Source of the DNA: a virus
Virus record (IMG/VR): IMGVR_UViG_3300044957_000763
Span: 414,841 to 478,840 of that record
Reading direction: 5' to 3' (one strand)
Length of the DNA: 64,000 nt
The notes under the pieces are model-generated. The model was not told the DNA's origin, did not search any database, and worked only from the letters and a program-made list of their open reading frames with translations. Positions within the stretch are counted from its first letter, which is position 1, and each line of letters starts with the position of its first letter. Made by a program: the position numbers and the translations under genes. This document shows positions 60,861 through 64,000 of the stretch, in pieces.

Positions 60861-63274
60861 TGGCTAAAATTGCAGTTGAACACGTATTTGGAAGCGAGAC
60901 AGTGCCGCTCGTGGCATTAGAAGAACCATCAGGTGTTTCGGTGGCTAATTTTGGCACACCTGGCGCTACAACATATACGTACTATGTTTCGGCTTACAAT
61001 GCCAGAGGAGAAACCCTCACCACAACCGCAGTTACAACCACGGGTAACTCAACTCTTTCATCGACAAATTTCAATCGCATTACATGGAACAAAGTGTGGG
61101 GCGCAACTGGATACTATGTTTATAACGCAACTGGTGCATGGGCTCCAACATCCAACCTACATCTTGATGATACTGGCACAAGTAGCACAGCTAGAAGCCA
61201 ACAGATAGAAAACACTACAGGATACAATCCACTGTATACCTCTATTGGCACGCTGATGTATCAATCGGGAGGTTCCATTGGACCGATGCCAGTAAAAGTT
61301 GCGCGACCAATGCAGGAATCAACAGCGTTTCAGTGTGCGTTTCCTGCTGTTATACCGTGGAGTCCAACAGTCGATTGGATATTCTTAATCGAGGGTTCCG
61401 CCGCTGCGCCCACACGGCGTGTCATGTTATATGAGTTTAACAGAGGCACAGATGCCTTTACCTGGAAAGGCTTTATTACGGTTACATTTCCACCAAACAC
61501 CAACCATACTGTTCGTGGTTTTTCGATGGCTTACGATGTGTACACCACTGGGACAGTAAGTGTGTCAGGCACAGCAGTTACTGGTACTGGTACTACATGG
61601 ACAACAGACCGATTAGCTGCTGGAAGTAGAATAGGTTTTGGTTCAACTGACCCAAATCAAATTAGTACATGGTATGAAATTTCAGCCATTGGAAGCAACA
61701 CCAGCATCACTTTAACCGGCAGTGCTGGAACAATTAATGCAAATTCAGTATATTGTATCGAGGAATTGAGGGCAGTGGTTGCAACGACTAACGTAACAGC
61801 TACTAACGGTGGACTGTTTGTTGCCAAAGGATTGAAATATGAAAATTTTGTATCTGGTGGAACAACAATTTCTGCTGCAACAACTACAGACAATATCCGA
61901 GCCGTATATTGGCTCGCAGATGCTGGCAGTGTGACAAATACTGTCGCCTGTGGTAATGCGCTTGATGACAAAGAAAGTTGGTTGACTCAATATTGTTATG
62001 TCATAGATACAGTCGCCACCCCAAAAGTTTATAGATACAACATTCGTGCATCTTTGTCTGGATTGGCGTCAGGGAAGTCCACATCAGCATTTACATTTGT
62101 TACAGGTACTCAATCTGTAACAGGAACAACATCACAGCAAAATAACGGCGAACTTATTACAGCCAATCATGGACCCGGTAAAGATAATAAATGTTTGTAT
62201 TTTGTTACTACTACACGAATTTATAGAGCAGATTTAGCTAATGTTGTAAACGCAAGTACGGTTTGGATATCTGATTGTGCTGTTGAAATTCCACCAGGTG
62301 GAACGACTACTTTTCCAGCTACTTCTGCTATGGCTTATGTTGAGCATGCAGATTTTATAGATTCGTTTATTGTCTACACAACTGGAGCAACATCATTTAG
62401 AAGTTATTTCACGAACTACAGCACCAATGTTGCTCCTTTGAACTCTATTATTGGTTATGATTCAAAACAACTAGACCAATCAACAGCAGATGTGAACTCT
62501 GCACCACACCCTTCGATTGGTGTCTCTCAGTTGATATCTTGGAATGAGGAAGGAATGCACTATGTATTAAGACAAAATTCATCCTCAACATTAAACCAAT
62601 TATATGCAGTGCCTCTTTCTGCTTGCTACACATATGGATGGGGAAGCGGATATGAACAATACGTTGTGACACCAGCATTGCCAACTCCAAATGGAGCAAC
62701 TTTATACAGAGCGTATGTTAACAATTTACTTGCGCATGGAGGAAGTGACGCCTTTGCCATATTACCAGAGAGTATACGAACTTGGTATCGAATCGAGGGA
62801 ATCTCAGACAACACGGGCACGTGGTATTTGTTGCCAGACAACGGTAGTTTGGCCGGTGTTGAGACTGGTAAAGACATTCAATTTAGATTGGATTTTAAGG
62901 TTATTGGCGGATATCAGTTGCCATCAAAAGCATATTCAGTCTGTGTCGTTTATGAAACAGACACAGATATTCCATCGCATTTGCAGTGGAATGTTGGAGA
63001 TTCAAGTTCTTCTACTGGTATTGTTGGATTTATTCAAAAAGGCACATACGGCAGTGTTCCCAATTTGCAAATTTCTTATTATCGCACAGACACAGACGAG
63101 CTTGTTTTAACACAGGCCAGTACAGGAAGTACTTACGGCACATTTGAGTACTGGAACGGCTCTATATGGACTTCTGGTCTTGGAACTGACACTAACGGAC
63201 TACGCCGAAGGTTCAACCCAACCATAGGTGTATTGACCGGAATTAACGTATATTGTAAATTGAAAGTGGTGTAA
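60860..63274 (+). CDS. Appendage protein, paralogue 3 of 3
   Basis: 804 residues. It keeps the shared modules (GTPGATTYTYYVSAYNARGE, GSRIGFGSTDPNQISTWYEI, HLQWNVGDSSSSTGIVGFIQ), but its N-terminal module is shortened by about ten residues relative to paralogue 1 around the YGRT strand. Overlaps paralogue 2 by one base. All three have similar length and order, indicating two tandem duplications. Confidence 0.8.
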   Translation: MAKIAVEHVFGSETVPLVALEEPSGVSVANFGTPGATTYTYYVSAYNARGETLTTTAVTTTGNSTLSSTNFNRITWNKVWGATGYYVYNATGAWAPTSNLHLDDTGTSSTARSQQIENTTGYNPLYTSIGTLMYQSGGSIGPMPVKVARPMQESTAFQCAFPAVIPWSPTVDWIFLIEGSAAAPTRRVMLYEFNRGTDAFTWKGFITVTFPPNTNHTVRGFSMAYDVYTTGTVSVSGTAVTGTGTTWTTDRLAAGSRIGFGSTDPNQISTWYEISAIGSNTSITLTGSAGTINANSVYCIEELRAVVATTNVTATNGGLFVAKGLKYENFVSGGTTISAATTTDNIRAVYWLADAGSVTNTVACGNALDDKESWLTQYCYVIDTVATPKVYRYNIRASLSGLASGKSTSAFTFVTGTQSVTGTTSQQNNGELITANHGPGKDNKCLYFVTTTRIYRADLANVVNASTVWISDCAVEIPPGGTTTFPATSAMAYVEHADFIDSFIVYTTGATSFRSYFTNYSTNVAPLNSIIGYDSKQLDQSTADVNSAPHPSIGVSQLISWNEEGMHYVLRQNSSSTLNQLYAVPLSACYTYGWGSGYEQYVVTPALPTPNGATLYRAYVNNLLAHGGSDAFAILPESIRTWYRIEGISDNTGTWYLLPDNGSLAGVETGKDIQFRLDFKVIGGYQLPSKAYSVCVVYETDTDIPSHLQWNVGDSSSSTGIVGFIQKGTYGSVPNLQISYYRTDTDELVLTQASTGSTYGTFEYWNGSIWTSGLGTDTNGLRRRFNPTIGVLTGINVYCKLKVV

Positions 63275-63290
63275 TTCACTGGGAAAATAA

Positions 63291-64000
63291 ATGGCAGATG
63301 GAGTTCAGCTAGGCGGAGGACCACTGCTTCTGGCCCCATCAATCACACTTGCGTTTAACGGTACGGTCACCAGCCCCGATGGCGCAGATACTATTGTTGG
63401 AACCGGGAGTCAGTCTGGAATTTCAGGAATCGTAACGATTCCTGAAGAATCGTTTAACATTGCTGGTGGTTCTGGAACCATATCGTTTCAGCCAGTATTT
63501 AGCAGTGGTTCAATCGTTCTAACCGGCATTGGAAGTGCAAACCAAACCATCACTCACACGAGTTTGGCCTCTGCTGCGGCCTATGGTACGCACACGTTGT
63601 CAGCAACTGCGACTATCACTCATACAAGTTTGCCATCTGCTGCGGCTTACGGTACTCACACGCTGGTTGCTGGAGCAGTGACTATCACTCATACGAGTTT
63701 GGGAACAAGCGCTGCTTATGGTACGCATACGTTGGTTCGTGGAGCAGTGACTATAACTCATACGAGTTTGGGTACAAGCGCTGCTTATGGTACTCACACA
63801 CTGGTTCGTGGAGCAGTGACTATAACTCATACGAGTTTGCCATCTGCTGCTGCTTATAGTACACATACGTTGGTTGCTGGAGCAGTGACTATCACTCATA
63901 CGAGTTTGGGAACAAGCGCTGCTTATGGTACGCATACGTTGGTTCGTGGAGCAGTGACTATAACTCATACGAGTTTGGGTACAAGCGCTGCTTATGGTAC
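63291..64000 (+). CDS. Repeat-rich appendage protein (partial, runs off the right edge)
   Basis: At least 236 residues. The first ~85 are a Gly/Ser/Thr-rich lead (ADGVQLGGGPLLLAPSITL, then TIVGTGSQSGISGIV). From residue ~85 it consists of 23-residue repeats with THTLVAGAVTITHTSL or THTLVRGAVTITHTSL cores. GGGA lies 7 nt before ATG 63291. Beta-strand repeats with regular Thr and His suggest a fibrous stalk. The C-terminus is outside the window. Confidence 0.85.
   Translation, partial: MADGVQLGGGPLLLAPSITLAFNGTVTSPDGADTIVGTGSQSGISGIVTIPEESFNIAGGSGTISFQPVFSSGSIVLTGIGSANQTITHTSLASAAAYGTHTLSATATITHTSLPSAAAYGTHTLVAGAVTITHTSLGTSAAYGTHTLVRGAVTITHTSLGTSAAYGTHTLVRGAVTITHTSLPSAAAYSTHTLVAGAVTITHTSLGTSAAYGTHTLVRGAVTITHTSLGTSAAYG
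63543..64000 (+). repeat. 69-bp coding tandem repeat with 207-bp higher-order period
   Basis: Units begin near 63543, 63612, 63681, 63750, 63819, 63888 and 63957, each 69 bp. Two unit types alternate as A-B-B-A-B-B (A with LPSAAAY and VAG, B with LGTSAAY and VRG). A 207-bp block has therefore been duplicated on top of the 69-bp period. The array continues past the edge. Confidence 0.93.

Noticed and set aside
63600-63968. Long minus-strand frame over the 69-bp repeats
   Set aside because: It is a mirror of the coding repeat (period 69 is divisible by three), so it stays open by repetition. No start context, and the plus-strand reading is the one continuous with the upstream lead.
63543-64000. 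Possible CRISPR array
   Set aside because: The units are contiguous and coding, with no unique spacers between identical repeats.

Overview
The window is a contiguous piece of a large double-stranded DNA tailed-phage genome (class Caudoviricetes), cut at both ends. The phage call rests on a large terminase, portal, prohead protease, acidic scaffold-like protein, HK97-type major capsid candidate and repetitive appendage proteins. They lie in dense, mostly same-strand operons with 1-40 nt junctions, frequent GTG/TTG starts and rho-independent hairpins. The size of the encoded replisome suggests a genome well above 100 kb. Nothing identifies the host beyond its being bacterial. A B12-type ribonucleotide reductase and a UDP-galactopyranose mutase are mild hints about its metabolism and surface sugars. 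No tRNA, rRNA, CRISPR array or integrase was seen.

Positions 1-21,550 hold replication, nucleotide and transcription genes. They encode a Pol III-type alpha subunit, an SSB-like protein, a RecA/UvsX recombinase, a TOPRIM primase, RecJ, a zinc-finger protein with sigma-like flanks, a class II ribonucleotide reductase, DnaX (gamma/tau), a SigH-like sigma factor, a DnaN clamp, a probable HolA (delta) subunit and a second sigma-like factor. A DnaQ-type exonuclease lies far away on the minus strand at about 54.5-55.0 kb. The phage therefore appears to carry most of a bacterial-style Pol III machine. No delta prime subunit and no replicative helicase were found in the window.

Positions 21,580-53,080 hold packaging and head genes: a TerS candidate, a TerL whose Walker A motif is split by a class 3-type intein, UDP-galactopyranose mutase, several virion-like proteins of unknown function including a 2,502-residue giant, a DUF192 protein, a portal with a C-terminal DUF559-like nuclease domain, a long prohead protease with two C-terminal zinc ribbons, an acidic scaffold candidate, a decoration-protein candidate and the major capsid candidate.

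Positions 53,188-55,034 form a four-gene minus-strand island. From 55,077 to the right edge come small tail-associated proteins, three tandem paralogous ~800-residue appendage proteins, and the start of a protein built from 23-residue (69 bp) repeats with a 207 bp higher-order period.

Control signals show patterns. TGTATAA (or TGTACAA/TTTATAA) boxes recur between genes. At four genes that lack a Shine-Dalgarno site the box lies 12-13 nt before the ATG, which suggests leaderless late-type transcripts. A 16-bp repeat, ATGTGCGATAAGTAAA, precedes the SSB-like and ribonucleotide reductase genes. A GTAGG-containing motif marks five leaders. The three sigma-like proteins are natural candidates for reading these signals.
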